A stretch of 64,000 nucleotides of DNA from Amblyomma americanum (lineage: Eukaryota; Arthropoda; Arachnida; Ixodida; Ixodidae). The stretch is from positions 2,701,501 through 2,765,500 of the forward strand of contig NW_027526484.1 in assembly GCF_052857255.1 (NCBI RefSeq), in the 5' to 3' direction. The notes under the pieces were generated by a model, which was not told the DNA's origin, did not search any database, and worked only from the letters and a program-made list of their open reading frames with translations. The position numbers were made by a program, and so were the translations under genes. Positions 22,208 through 33,273 of this stretch are shown here, in pieces (positions within the stretch are counted from its first letter, which is position 1; each line of letters begins with the position of its first letter).

Positions 22208-22496
22208 GTCGCAGTGCCAGGGGCTCCAAATTTCGAATTCCGCGCACCAGTGTGAGAAGTCCAATGCTGCACTCGGCCGACACGTCGGCCTCCAGGAGCT
22301 TCCTCGTCAACGACGGGGCGGCCCGGTCCATGGCACTGGCGATCCATTCTTTCAGCTTGCTTACATAGCTTACGTTTTGCTGCTCCTTCACTCATGCGGA
22401 GGAATCCCCGTCGGACCCGCTGCCACTGAGTCAACACGGGAGGCACCCGTAAAGAAGCACTGTCACCACGATGAGAACCACTTTTTGCACAGTCAT
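22208..22496 (-). pseudogene. NRF-6-like first exon (signal peptide and NRF domain start), with two in-frame stops
   Basis: From ATG at 22496 the minus strand reads a hydrophobic signal peptide (MTVQKVVLIVVTVLLYGCL). After two in-frame TGA codons it continues in the same frame as an NRF-domain segment (VSAECSIGLLTLVRGIRNL then EPLALR), matching the Cys-containing N-terminal domain of nose-resistant-to-fluoxetine proteins. The exon ends at a good donor (GTGAGT, 22207-22202) with one base left over. Both stops could be CGA-to-TGA transitions. The gene would run leftward, but no further exon was found. I infer a decayed tandem paralogue of the gene at 45-63 kb. An assembly error or non-standard processing is less likely. 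Confidence 0.65.
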
Positions 22497-22783
22497 GATG
22501 TCGCGCAAACCTCCTAAAACATTTGAAGGGGTGCAAGTTGGCAAAATGACATGAAGGCTGCTTGCAGATACTTAATTAGGCTGATGCATATCTTACAAAG
22601 TTGTTTTCTGGTCAACTAAAATTCAGAAAACACCTTACGCGTTCGCAACCACCATAAGCACTTGGCGAATGATCCCCCTTGGGAAGTGAAGCCCCAAACA
22701 GCTCAACGGCATGAGAGACCCAGCAGGAGCGTCAAGAGAATAGGTTCACACGTGAGAAAGGTGGCTACTCGCCTTTAACTCCT

Positions 22784-22789
22784 CTTATA
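22784..22789 (-). promoter_or_regulatory. possible TATA box for the NRF-6-like first exon
   Basis: On the minus strand TATAAG sits about 290 bp upstream of the ATG at 22496, in a GC-richer setting (TTTATAAGAGG). The distance allows a 5' UTR of roughly 260 bp. It is positional evidence only. Confidence 0.25.
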
Positions 22790-22799
22790 AAGCGCCGTC

Positions 22800-25080
22800 A
22801 TGACGCTCATACGGCACGTGGCTTCACAAAGAGGCCCTGCGGAAGGTGAGACGGTAAGAGGACCAGTATGATAGGCTCTTCGCCATCGCCTTCTTCCTTG
22901 ACAAAGACTTTACGATTCTTTGTGGCTTGGGTTGATTTGGCACAAAAAAAGCGTTCAGCTCTTTTATTTATGACTTTATTAGGCATTGTCAAATCGGTTT
23001 GGCTCAATGGCCGACGTTTCCTGGCAGGATTTCAGCGCTTGTGAAACATACTTGCAACCTGCTCGACTACTAGGGGCTTTCCGGCGCACAGCTTACGTAA
23101 AGATGGTCCGTGGACGCTGGACGTTTCAAATAACTTCCCCATGCGCTGGGCCTGTTTCGTGCCCGATAGACTGTGATCCTAACGACTTCGCTGTGTTTAG
23201 CTTTTCCTGTATTACGCACCTTCAGTATAGTGCCGACAACGCTGCATGCTGCGAATTCCCGTAACAGTTTTTGCGTTAGGTGCGAGAGCATTAACGCCGT
23301 ATTTTGTGCCAACAATGAACTGCCACTCATAACTCGCGTTTATACAGTTAATTCTTAATTAATCAAACTCGATTTAATTCTAACTTCCGGTTTTTACTAG
23401 CTAACTCCTTGGCCCCATAAAAATTAAGTGAAATGAAGAGGCTGAACTTTATCTGAACTCCGCCTAATTCGAAATAAGTTCGTGCTTCCTTCGCGTTGGA
23501 GTTGCAAAGGTCCGGCTTACCTTTTTTTCTAAATTGATGTTTCTGGGTCGTCTTTATCACTACTTATAAAGGCCTTGAGCTGGGCGGGGTAAATTGGAAA
23601 ATTGCAATTATTTCACGTTTCGAACGTACTACTACACTGGGAACATTATTTTTATCCTATAAAGTTTACATAGATTGGAAGGTAGTTGCGAGCTACAATG
23701 AATGAACCACCGCGTCTGCAGTTGCCAGTAGCCATTATATCTTAATTTAACATTCGCCTCACGGCGGTTTCTATAAGGAAGTGAAGTTATAGCCGCTTAT
23801 TTTTATGCGCTGCGTACCACACGTACACTCGTAAACAGACATTATGGACTACGCTTCGGATGTTAATGGGTATTTTATGCTTATCCAAGTAAAAGCCTCT
23901 TGCGCGTTAACGCATCAAAGTGGCGGGCATATATTTACGAGAGGGGAGATATGCAACTCCGAAGTGTGCCCTGTATCATTCTGTGCGCGACTTTACGTAA
24001 TGGCTTATTTTTTTCCACTGAGCTTTTACCTTTTGCCAAGCGTCATTTTTGCTACTTATTCTGCCCTTCGTTTCCTACTCCATTCGCTCTCTTCTCCACG
24101 CTTTTGCTGTTTGCGTCTTCGTTTAATCAGTAAGATGGAATGATGTTTTTTTTCCAAAATGTAGCTCTGTGATGGCGTCGTGCGTTTAATATGTCTGTGA
24201 GTTCTGTCTACGTGAAGCGCTCTTAAAGTCCAGCTGTCCCTTTTGAATCAGATTTTACTAAAGCCCTAGCAACCGTCCCTTCACCAACATCTTGATGGCT
24301 ACCACAGTTTTTCTACTCTTGTTTACATAGTCGGTAAGGATTTTTTCCTTGAGTTTCTGTTAATATGGTTATTCTGATTACGGTCCACTCCAGATAATTA
24401 AGCAACCCGGAATTGAATTGGTATTGGTCTGTTCTTTTTCTGAATTTCGTGAGCGACTACAATGTCACCGTTTTTTATTTTATTATATTACATCAAAGCA
24501 CCACTTTTGTAATGGCGCCTCCTCATTTTGAAGTCATGGCGCTCAATTGCGCAATTTAAGATTGCTTTCTTTTTTGCTTTATTGCAAGTAGCAGCAGAGT
24601 CAAAGATGTTTTAGTTAAGCTGACGCACTTGCTAAACAGAGCTGGTGGCTGCTTTGCTGCCATCCTGGAACATATTGCGCAAATGTGGAAAGCCTATCAG
24701 GTCGCTCTGCAGGTTACTCTTGTCAAAGATGTCTGCGCACCTTATGATTTCGGAACAACTTCACAAGGCATTTCGTTTCCCAATTTCGCCTAAATGGAAT
24801 ACCCTGATAAAAATGGCTGTGGTTTAGCTCTGGTTAAACCTGGCATGACGTGATAGCTACAGCGGGCCGAGTGAAACTCGCTCAGTCGAATTGCAAAGTC
24901 AGTCTTTCACCGCTGCGTTTCGCTGGGCGTTCCTTCTTCATCTTCGTCCCTGCACGAGGGTTCACTATCTCCCCCTCTCCACTCCACGCCCACTCGGTTT
25001 CGCCGCCGCGCCGCGCCACTGGCAGCTGCCATGGCGGCCACGGCGCCGCCAGGCTGAAGGCTCCAAATGCTATCGTAATG
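22800..25080. other. unassigned A/T-rich stretch
   Basis: No coding region, transposon end or RNA gene is supported in these 2.3 kb. The open frames are short and without motifs. Confidence 0.5.
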
Positions 25081-25090
25081 TAGGCGAGCG

Positions 25091-25233
25091 GCGCGCACAC
25101 CAGCTGCGTGCTCTGACGTCACTCCGCGCATGCGCACAACTGAGGAGGAGGGCGGCGTCTGCTCCGCCGTCGGTGCAGCAGCGAGGCGCGCACACCAGCT
25201 GCGGGCTATGATGTCACTCCGCGCATGCGCACA
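25091..25233. repeat. GC-rich tandem duplication, 95-bp period
   Basis: A block of about 48 bp (GCGCGCACACCAGCTGCG through CGCGCATGCGCACA) occurs at 25091-25138 and again at 25186-25233 with few differences. It lies in a local CpG-rich island. It could be a small satellite or part of a larger dispersed repeat. Confidence 0.7.
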
Positions 25234-25239
25234 GCTGGC

Positions 25240-26310
25240 GAAGCGTTGGTGCCACGGCTTAGCGCGCATCCACGTTGACCTCGCAAAGTGGCTGGCATAG
25301 TGCAGCTATCACTACAAAAATATAAAGTACACGAAACCGCTCACCAAATCTGACAACTTCAATTTTACTCAGCTTCTATACTTTCTGATTCAGAGTGCCG
25401 CAAGTAAGTGAAAGGGCAAGAAATGTGTAAACATTTGTGAGCCAATATGCCCGACTGCATGCTGCGATTAGTGCTCAATTGTTCCACAGTTGTCATCATC
25501 AAAATCAGCCACCTTGGATAGTGTACAATGGTGAAATTAATTTTGCACTTCTTCAGTTTTGCGCACCTCAGTGCCTACTTAGCGCCCCTCATTACTATTC
25601 AGAGCATACGCCTTGACTTTGACTGCCCGCAGTAGTATGGAAGGACGCCGGACTAGAAGGATGAGTCGTCGCGAGGATAAATGCATATATTTTGACTCGG
25701 ATAGCCTGAAAAGATCCATCAACTACTTTCTATCTGCTGTTGCTGCTTAATCAGACTTTTTCGCAAAGTCATACATGGATAGTGCTCTACGCGCTTTCGT
25801 AGAGCGCTTGGGTTGCGAACTCCACACTTTGTAGGCATCATTCCCGAGTGGCCTCGGGGTCTGAACAATAACCTATTGGACATGAGCTCCGGTACGGAGA
25901 GCGACTGACTTCCAAAGATTCAAAAAGTACGTCGAGGCCCAGGATGCGCTGTGGTGACAGCTTACGCAGAAGAGTGCATGCTGTTCATGCAGTCGAGCCT
26001 CTAGTCTAGTCTGGGGAGCATGTACGGGTTATTCGCGAGAAAAAGAACTGGCAAAGTAGGAAATTATTTCCCTGTTCTCTCCCCTTGAGGTTATCAATTC
26101 ATGGTGCCAAAGACAACATCCATTTACTGATCTCTTGAAAATTTTTTGTTGACACTATGGATGAATTCGACTGTAAAACGGGCCATACATTCATTGAAAA
26201 TTTTCTCATAAATGTTGCTTTATAGCAATTCAAACATAATTAACCAGAAATCTGTTTATTAATTTGTTGGCACTGGAATATAACAACTTATCTGCATTAT
26301 TACGCATGTG
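25240..26310. other. unassigned stretch
   Basis: No gene or repeat structure that I can support. Confidence 0.45.
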
Positions 26311-26315
26311 CGCTA

Positions 26316-27955
26316 CCGTATACACTCGTGTAAGGGCCGCGCTTTTTTTCCGCGATTTTGATGGGGTGCGGGCCTTCCACGGAAGTGTGAAATTTTTGTT
26401 CAATTTTCGATCCACGTATGAAAAAACTTTTTTAATTGTACCGTATATACCTAACGATGGGATATCTGGCGTCTAGCTGCTAACATCCTCTGTAGTTGTC
26501 TTCATCGGTATCGCTGCTCGGGCTCGGCTCGTCGCCGCTGCTCGCGTCATCCGCACGTTCATGTATCCAATCGTCCTCAGTGCCTTTGATGGCATTGGAA
26601 ACCCCGGTGACCTTAAAACCGTCTACAATAATGTCTGTGGACACCGCAGGCCGCGCGTTTAAAATCCAAGAGCAGATCAGCTGAACTGACGCCCTCCTTA
26701 GTCGTCCGGTCGGCGTTTTCTCGTGGTGGCCCACTGTCATTCATTCAGAGTACCGGCGTCGGAATTCTGCCTTAAACGGCCTATTAACAGACGCATCCCG
26801 TGGTTGCTGCATACTTTTTAAACCGCCGGCGATAACCGCCAGATGCGTACGAGCTTCTGCAAGACGAGCCTTCACGCGTTCTGTGAGGTGGCCCCGAAAG
26901 GTGTTCAATACGAGCAGGGCCTTCCGTCGGAGCAGGGCTCCCGGCCGGTTAGCCCACGCCGTTTTCACCCAGCCAACCACTAGTACCTCGGACATCCAGC
27001 CCTTTTCTTGCACTCTGACGATTATTCCATTCGAGAACCTCTTCTTGGGCAGCGTCTGTCGCTTAAACACTACGTACGGGGGCATCTCCCTTCCGTCCTC
27101 TGTGATAGATAGAATTACAATGCAACGCTGACGCTCGGCACCGCTCGTGAGCGCAAGGACGCTCTTCGCGCCGGCTTGGCTGACCGTCGTGTTCTCAGGA
27201 GCACCGAACTAAACAGGTGTTTGGTCCGTGTTTCCTATGTGGTGTAGGTGGTACTCGTGCTCTGCTGTTGTCCGGCGGCGGATGCTCAGTTGTTGTGGCT
27301 TCATAAATCTCCGAAGCCATCCCTCGCTTCCCTTGAAATCCGTCGGTGAAAGGTTCATGTGGCGTGCGATTCCAAGGGCCTTGACGTGGAGCGTCCCTGT
27401 TGACAACGCGTAGCCGTCTTTCCTGATGTCCGTGACGTATTTCATGATCTCCTTCTCGAGTGTTGGAAATTTGCAAGGCTTGCCGCGGAATGCTTTCCTA
27501 GTCTTGTTTGTTGGGGCAAGCTCCTCCATTTGGTCACACCAAGCACGCACTTGTCGTCGACGTGGAAACTCCGGCCGGCTCCACGTTTTCCATTCTGTTC
27601 GGCGTATGCCACAACTTGAAGTTGGAACGCAGCATCATACGCGGTTAAGCGTTTTTTTTTTTTCCATCACAAGCGGGTGTCGTCAAAATGAACGGCGGCA
27701 CAACGGATCAATGACGCCGACGAGAAAAGCGACAAGATCTCCCGGATAGTGCCGCGCGCCAGAAGCTCACAGATAGCGCAGCGGGGAAGCCGCAGTACAG
27801 CTGTTGCCATCTGGTGACTCCCGCGAAATGCGCCGTACGCGAGACGCGACGACGATGCCATTTGCTGGCGAGAATTTTTTCTTTTCTAAATTTGGACTGC
27901 CAAGTTAGGGGGAGCGGCCCTTACACGAGCGCGGCCATTAGTCGCGTGTATACGG
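26316..27955 (-). mobile_element. Tigger/pogo-like DNA transposon
   Basis: A 1.64-kb element with terminal inverted repeats CCGTATACAC...GTGTATACGG and flanking TA dinucleotides (26314-26315 and 27956-27957), the target duplication expected for the Tc1/mariner-pogo superfamily. The motif GTAAGGGCCGC recurs just inside both ends. Both TIRs are intact enough to define the boundaries, and a minus-strand transposase fills the interior. Confidence 0.9.
26480..27650 (-). pseudogene. Tigger/pogo transposase, inactivated
   Basis: On the minus strand a helix-turn-helix start (YDAAFQLQVVAYAEQNGKR, about 27640-27584) is followed, after a frameshift, by a CENP-B-type DNA-binding domain (27550-27210, with GSEGWLRRFMKP). 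Next comes the DDE catalytic domain. The first Asp is kept in NTDQTPV, followed at once by a TAG stop near 27209. The second catalytic motif reads LLVLNTFRGH, where the family has Asp, so D has become N. The third region reads GGLKSMQQPRDASVNRPF and keeps Asp. The tail (26740-26480) is acidic. The enzyme is dead by stop, frameshift and active-site loss. Confidence 0.88.
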
Positions 27956-27957
27956 TA

Positions 27958-28130
27958 TGTGTGCTGTTAACAAACTAATGAGAAGCGCTGAAGCGCTTAA
28001 GTTTCAAACAGAGGAAGAGGCAACAGCCTAGTACTTAGAAAGGACGCTTCATGGGCCTTGATAGCACAAGACTTGTGGTCTCAGAATAAATGTTTTCCAC
28101 ACTAAAATAACAGCGGTAATTTTTACGACC
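27958..28130. other. short unassigned spacer
   Basis: Sequence between the Tigger element and the next SINE. No feature seen. Confidence 0.4.
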
Positions 28131-28137
28131 GGATGGT

Positions 28138-28320
28138 GTCCCGCAGCAGTGGAGTAGTGGTTTAAGCATCCGCCTTGTATTGCAGGAGGTGCGGAGTTGG
28201 ATGCCTAGTTCCGCAGAGTTCTCACTGCTGATAGAATGGGTCCAAGCTTTCCATTGTTCTGGTGCCCGGTTTATTTAGGGTGAAATTGCTTAAAAAAATG
28301 ATGTCATCAAACTTTGAATA
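28138..28320 (+). mobile_element. tRNA-derived SINE-like element
   Basis: The head GTAGTGGTTTAAGCATCCGC followed about 35 bp later by GGAGTTGGATGCC resembles Pol III boxes A and B. The downstream part ends in an A-rich run (GCTTAAAAAAATG, about 28288-28300). It is related in style to the family-1 SINE at 985-1212. Confidence 0.5.
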
Positions 28321-29008
28321 GAAGAAAATATCTTACGCCATGGCGCACTGTGGCCACAGATGCCCATATGCCATAAAAAAATATTAAATATCATCATGAC
28401 CGAGTGGGCACATGATTTCTATTTCGAAGAAAACAAATGTCAGTGTTGTTGGCCAATGATTCATGCGGCTTGATGGGAGTTGCAATAAAAACGTAACAAT
28501 AAGCATCGGTAAGTGCAGTGGGCGGAACGCGCAGCTTGAGGAAGTCGACTCGAAGTGGTAAAGATGATGCACAGAGCCTTCGGTCCTTGGTGGCGATCTC
28601 GCGGCGCCAGTTTTCAGTGAGGCAGTGAGCATCTGAAATCTTAAGAAAAAAAAATTACAGCGACTTAGACTAAAAGTACCACGAGTTATGAGCTCTCACC
28701 GGCTCGAGAAATGATTAGCGCAATGACGCCGTCACAACGCCCCAACGAAATTTCCGCGAGAAATACGCCGACACGGAGTAGTGGGCTTTGTTGTACAGTG
28801 TGTTTGTAGGCCCTGTCCTCTGAGCGTTGATCCTCTGTTAGGCCTGCAGCACGTATAGGCGCTGGCGTCCGGCACACGTGCAGCGTTCCGATAGCGACAC
28901 GACAGATGAGCAGCCTCGCCGCTAGTGGTGTTACGAGAATGATCCGAAAAATTTCTGTGCTTACTTTGTTGATAAAAAATGTACATTACACGCTTAAATT
29001 GGAATAGC
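28321..29008. other. unassigned stretch
   Basis: No supported gene. The last part may include the terminal region of the mariner relic that follows, but I could not identify its inverted repeat. Confidence 0.45.
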
Positions 29009-29009
29009 A

Positions 29010-29655
29010 TAGCCTAGAAAGTAGCCACCTTGTGCAGCAACGCACCCTCCCAAGTGTTGCTGCCACTGCTGGGAAGCGGCCTGGCAATCTTTTTTTGCGT
29101 AATCACGTGCGAAATATTTTCAAATTTTGGGGTCGGCCTCTGCAATCATATGAAAATGGAAGCTATTGAGCTGCACCTTCATTCGCGGGGAAAGGAAAAA
29201 GTTAGCAGGCGATAAATCTGGGGAGGCTACAGAAGCCACAACATATTGTGCGTGACGATAAATTCGCCAAAGAGGTGTGCTCAGTGGTAGAGTACATAAT
29301 GCTAAACGTTGTCTCCTCAGCTTAGGGGTCAGCAGTTCGAGGACCAACTGGACAGCGACACGCAGCCTGATCAATACCACCTTTTGGGTTGCCTACACGG
29401 ACCCGTTTGTCATTATCTCTAGTCCTACGTTCCTCAACCCAAAGTTCCGTGATATATAGGTTCCATGTTTTCCGCGATGTCGCGCATGGCTTGTGTTCGA
29501 GATGTGTAATCGTCTTCAAAGGACGCTGAGCTCTGAAGCTCGTGCCACTTGAAACTTTTGGCACGACTGATTGCCCCATCACTGTACTCTTGCGACAGGA
29601 TAATTAACGTCTCTGTGGCCGAATCGTTCAGACTAACGCAACATTTCATGTCAGC
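29010..29655 (-). pseudogene. mariner transposase relic, internally deleted and split by a SINE
   Basis: On the minus strand 29649-29455 encodes the mariner N-terminus (MKCCVSLNDSATETLIIL, GAISRAKSFKWHE), the helix-turn-helix region. After an interruption, 29264-29030 encodes the C-terminus: SPDLSPANFFLSPRMK, the segment carrying the last catalytic Asp, and ending near GCVAAQGGYF. The central catalytic part is missing, replaced by a tRNA-like SINE at about 29270-29455. A full mariner transposase is about 340-350 residues, and roughly half remains. Confidence 0.8.
29270..29455 (+). mobile_element. tRNA-like SINE inserted in mariner relic
   Basis: The head GCTCAGTGGTAGAGTACAT (box A) and CAGTTCGAGGACC (box B, about 29333-29345) are spaced as in a tRNA, followed by about 110 bp of unrelated body ending TTCCGTGATATATAGG. 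Its position between the two mariner halves shows it is secondary to the mariner copy. Confidence 0.6.
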
Positions 29656-29659
29656 TCAT

Positions 29660-32363
29660 TGTTTCCACTTTTTCTGCCTGGTGCAATTGAAAATTGCCCC
29701 ACACATTTGCCTACGAAGCTACGTCCAAAGCAACTCTCCATCTTGCCTCAGCAGAGTATTTTGGCACAGTGCCTTATTGTTTTGCGTCATTACTCCCGTG
29801 AGCGCACCTCTGTGCTGCCATTTGATGACGTGTAATGAGCTTGTCCAGAGTCATTTTGATACTACCTTGCATCATAAATGCGGTAGCCACTACTGCACGC
29901 GCGCACTGCTTCTAATCGCACGGGGAGCAATTGAATGAGGTTAGGTTCGGACGATTCCGGTGTGTTTTCCTGAGAGGCGTTTGGCGGGCCTTGTTCCAAC
30001 AGCGCGTCTCATTTGATGATGACGAAGGCCCAATGAGGCGCGAGGCATGGGCGTCTTACATGGTGTGGTCACGTGATCGTGGCTCCACCATCGTAAGGTG
30101 GATCACGCAAACACGCTCAACCCACCACAGAAAAAGTAGCGTGTTACACGAGAGGCGAAGAGTATGGGAACGCACCGGCAATAGAGTTCTAGTATTTCGT
30201 TTACGTGCTAGCGTAGACATACACGAGATCACCGTACGCCTGCTGCACATGCGCAGTAGCCCCATCTGGCCCCGGACACTGCCACCGCGCCCAAGTAGCC
30301 CAACACATCGGCCCTATATTAGATATCTCCATGCAAGGCTGGACCCTAGGTAGGCTCAGAGTTGCCGGTGTGTTTCTGATATTGTATATGCGTGTCATTA
30401 ACACATGCAATGATTGCTTGCCCATCACATCCCGAGTATTGCTTTAGGCTTAATGAAACTCTGGCAATCATGGGCCAGGTTAGCCAGGGATCCCTCACTG
30501 TTTTGCCACAATTGGCTATGCCATTCTAAGATGTTGATTATATTAGCCTAGGTTTGCACTGACTTATAAAATGTTTATAGCGTGCTGGCAATGCTTAGTC
30601 GACTTTGAGCCGTCAGGTAAAATGGCCTGGCAGCTGGCATTCGGTATTGTGACCGAGAAAATTAATGTCATTGTTACGAGCACGATCTTGACAGTTTATA
30701 ATTTTCGAACTCGCGGGAACTGAAATGAGCTCTGTAGGAGGTGTAAGAACAGGAATGACTTTTTATATCGGTTCACGTATAATTGGCATGCACTGATCCA
30801 GCCCTGTGGTTTGTAGTGCTCAGTCAGTAGCTGTTTAGAATCATTAAAACAGGAGAAAAAATAATTTTTTTACGAGCGGCATTCTGTTCTTTCTTTTTAC
30901 TTTTCTGAGAAGGAAAATTCACTGGCTTCAATCTTTGAGAGGCCAGTGAATTTATTTGACATAATTCCATGAAAATTTCGCGCAAAGCATTAAAAGCGCT
31001 CCTAGAGCTTGAACACTTGCAGGCAATGATTGAAATTGACATAAGACAAATGAATTCTTCGTGAAAAAATTTGCTTATAGAAGAAAAGCATAATAAAAGC
31101 CTCGAAGCTAGAAAACGATGAATAAATGCAGACATGAAATCGAGGCAGCCAGAATGAGCGGGAACTAACAACTAAAATTTGTGTGTGTGTGTGTGAAAAC
31201 CTCCCGCCAATCGAGGATGTAACGACTTCGCGCTGGCATGTCGTAGGAGAAAAACGTAATATGAACAGGTTATTCAGCTAAGCTGCTTTTCAAGAAATTC
31301 GTTGTTTACCTGACAGGTGCACAGACACCGCAGTCACGTAGTTCCCCATGCCTGATTTCAGAGCATAATAATGTTCCCATTTTGTCATGGAACGCAATGC
31401 CTTTGAATGCATTTTGTGGCTCCGCTCGCGCAAGTATCTCAAAAACACCACGAACGCGCTTCACTCTAGACAAGTAATTTCACTCTCACACTATCGAGCC
31501 GTTTTCTGTGTAAGCAAAGTGCTATATCAATCGTAATGACTCGGCTGAGTGTATTGGCTGAAGGGCTTTTGCGGGCAGTTTTAGCAACGACCAGGTACAA
31601 AGCAATCGCTTCATGAGTTATAATTTGTATACATTGAGCATGTGCGAAATATTTCGCCGTTTTTAAGAAGAGGTGCGGCCATTTGTTAAGAGAAGATTAC
31701 TGCGTCCGAGCATCGTACCATGTGATTATATATTTTGTATTCTTGTATTTTGGTTTATGGTTTACGTGGTTTAACGTCCTAAAGCGACACAGGCTTTTGG
31801 GGACGTATTCTTGAATTTTATCTTTCCGTCCATCCCTGCCAATTGTATTGTTCTAAATCCTTCTTTCTTGTATATTTTATTGTGCACTTACATAGCTGCT
31901 TTTTATTGCTCTTGCATACATCTTCGCTCATTTTTGTGTAGTATCATATATGAAACCATAAAAGAGCATACATTGTGCATGCATAATATTTTATTTATTG
32001 TTTCATAGTTTTGTTACTATTATGTCTGGGGCCACATCACACAGCCCTACACATAAGGCGATTCTTTGAAGCCGTATGATCGAAATCGACCTCCAAGCTC
32101 CCCGTTTGTCACTTTAAAGGTTTCAGGCGGTGAACATGATGCTCGCAATGAACTGCTTTTCCTACTGCACTGGGAAAATACTCTGAAGCCTGCGCGTTTC
32201 TCATTTCCTTGTCTCTTATTGATATTGCCTTGGGAGCTGCCCATGACGCATTCTCCGAGAATTTCAAGCCGCTTTCACAGGATCCGCCAACTCCTCTCTT
32301 TTTCAAGTCCCATATCTCCCCACCTTGGCTCCCGGCCGCGTCTTTTTCAAGGAAGTGTGCTAG
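29660..32363. other. unassigned A/T-rich stretch
   Basis: Nothing is identified over 2.7 kb apart from minor items. These are a perfect short inverted repeat (ATTCACTGGC ... GCCAGTGAAT at about 30917-30951), a GT run at 31181-31194, and a piece at about 31750-31805 (GGTTTAACGTCCTAAAGCGA) that resembles the 3' part of a repeat family common in arthropods. An open plus frame at 29931-30353 has no recognisable domain. Confidence 0.45.
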
Positions 32364-32367
32364 GCAC
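32364..32367. repeat. target-site duplication GCAC (left)
   Basis: GCAC immediately left of the LTR element is repeated immediately right of it at 38995-38998, giving a 4-bp duplication. Confidence 0.8.
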
Positions 32368-33071
32368 AGTAAGGTTTCTGGCGACAGCCGGTGGTCTGAT
32401 TCAGCTGCGTATTCGGCCAGGACACCTGCAGCCGGGGTCCCTGCACGGCGATAGGCATCTGGGTTCCCACGCTCGGTCATCGCGAGGTTTATTGGATTAA
32501 AGACGGAGGATTCCACTGCAGAAGACGTGTCCGGCTGGAGGGTGAGAACTGTCGCCCTTTCAACTGTGCCTGCTCGCCGGCGCCTCGCCCATTCAGACTT
32601 CCCAGAAGACGGGTCCGGCTTGAGCGTGAGAACTGCCGTTCGGAAGCGAAGACACCACTCTCTCTGATGGGGGGGGGGCGATTGTCCAGCGGCACCCTCT
32701 CTCTCCGGCGAGGCATGTGACGGGGCCGTGTCTCTATGTGAAGTGGTGTGTGTGTGTGTGTATACGACAGCGCAAGTTAGGCCACGCCCAACCTGGCGAA
32801 GGCATTCTCAGACCTGGGGAATTCGAGGGACCGGACCCTTTTGAAACCGGACGACGAGTGCCATGAGGAAGGAATCCTCGATCATCCTCAGATCTTCTCA
32901 GGTCCTCCGACCTTCCCCCATCACCCTCCAATGGGTTCCAATATCTTGTAAATAATGTAAAATAAACCCCCTGTACAGTTTCCTTCATAACCAAGTCCGA
33001 CAACGTCATTCGGAGAAGGGACCTGCGGCGCTGAAAGGGTCAGCTCACTCAAGGACCCCTCGTCCCCAACA
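32368..33071 (+). repeat. 5' LTR of Gmr1-like copy 1
   Basis: Starts AGTAAGG, where the 3' LTR has TGTAAGG, so the terminal T is mutated. It ends CCCCAACA. AATAAA is at 32961-32966. It contains a poly-G run and a short GT run (about 32744-32760) that is greatly expanded in the 3' LTR. Confidence 0.9.
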
Positions 33072-33273
33072 ACTGGTTGGCAGCAGCTGGGATGGACCGT
33101 GCGACATCATGATTTCTCAACCGGTAAGCGTTTCGGCATTTTGCTGTAGGATTCGCCAGGCTTCAGATTTTGAGAGAATAATCTAGAATCACTGGGAAGT
33201 GTATGTCAATTGAGAAAGGGTAATCTCACGACATTTTTGAAGATAGCATTGCCAAAGCGGAGAAGGCATTGTC

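Noticed and set aside
29931..30353. 140-codon plus frame, arginine-rich
   Set aside because: No domain recognised and the antisense frame is open too.
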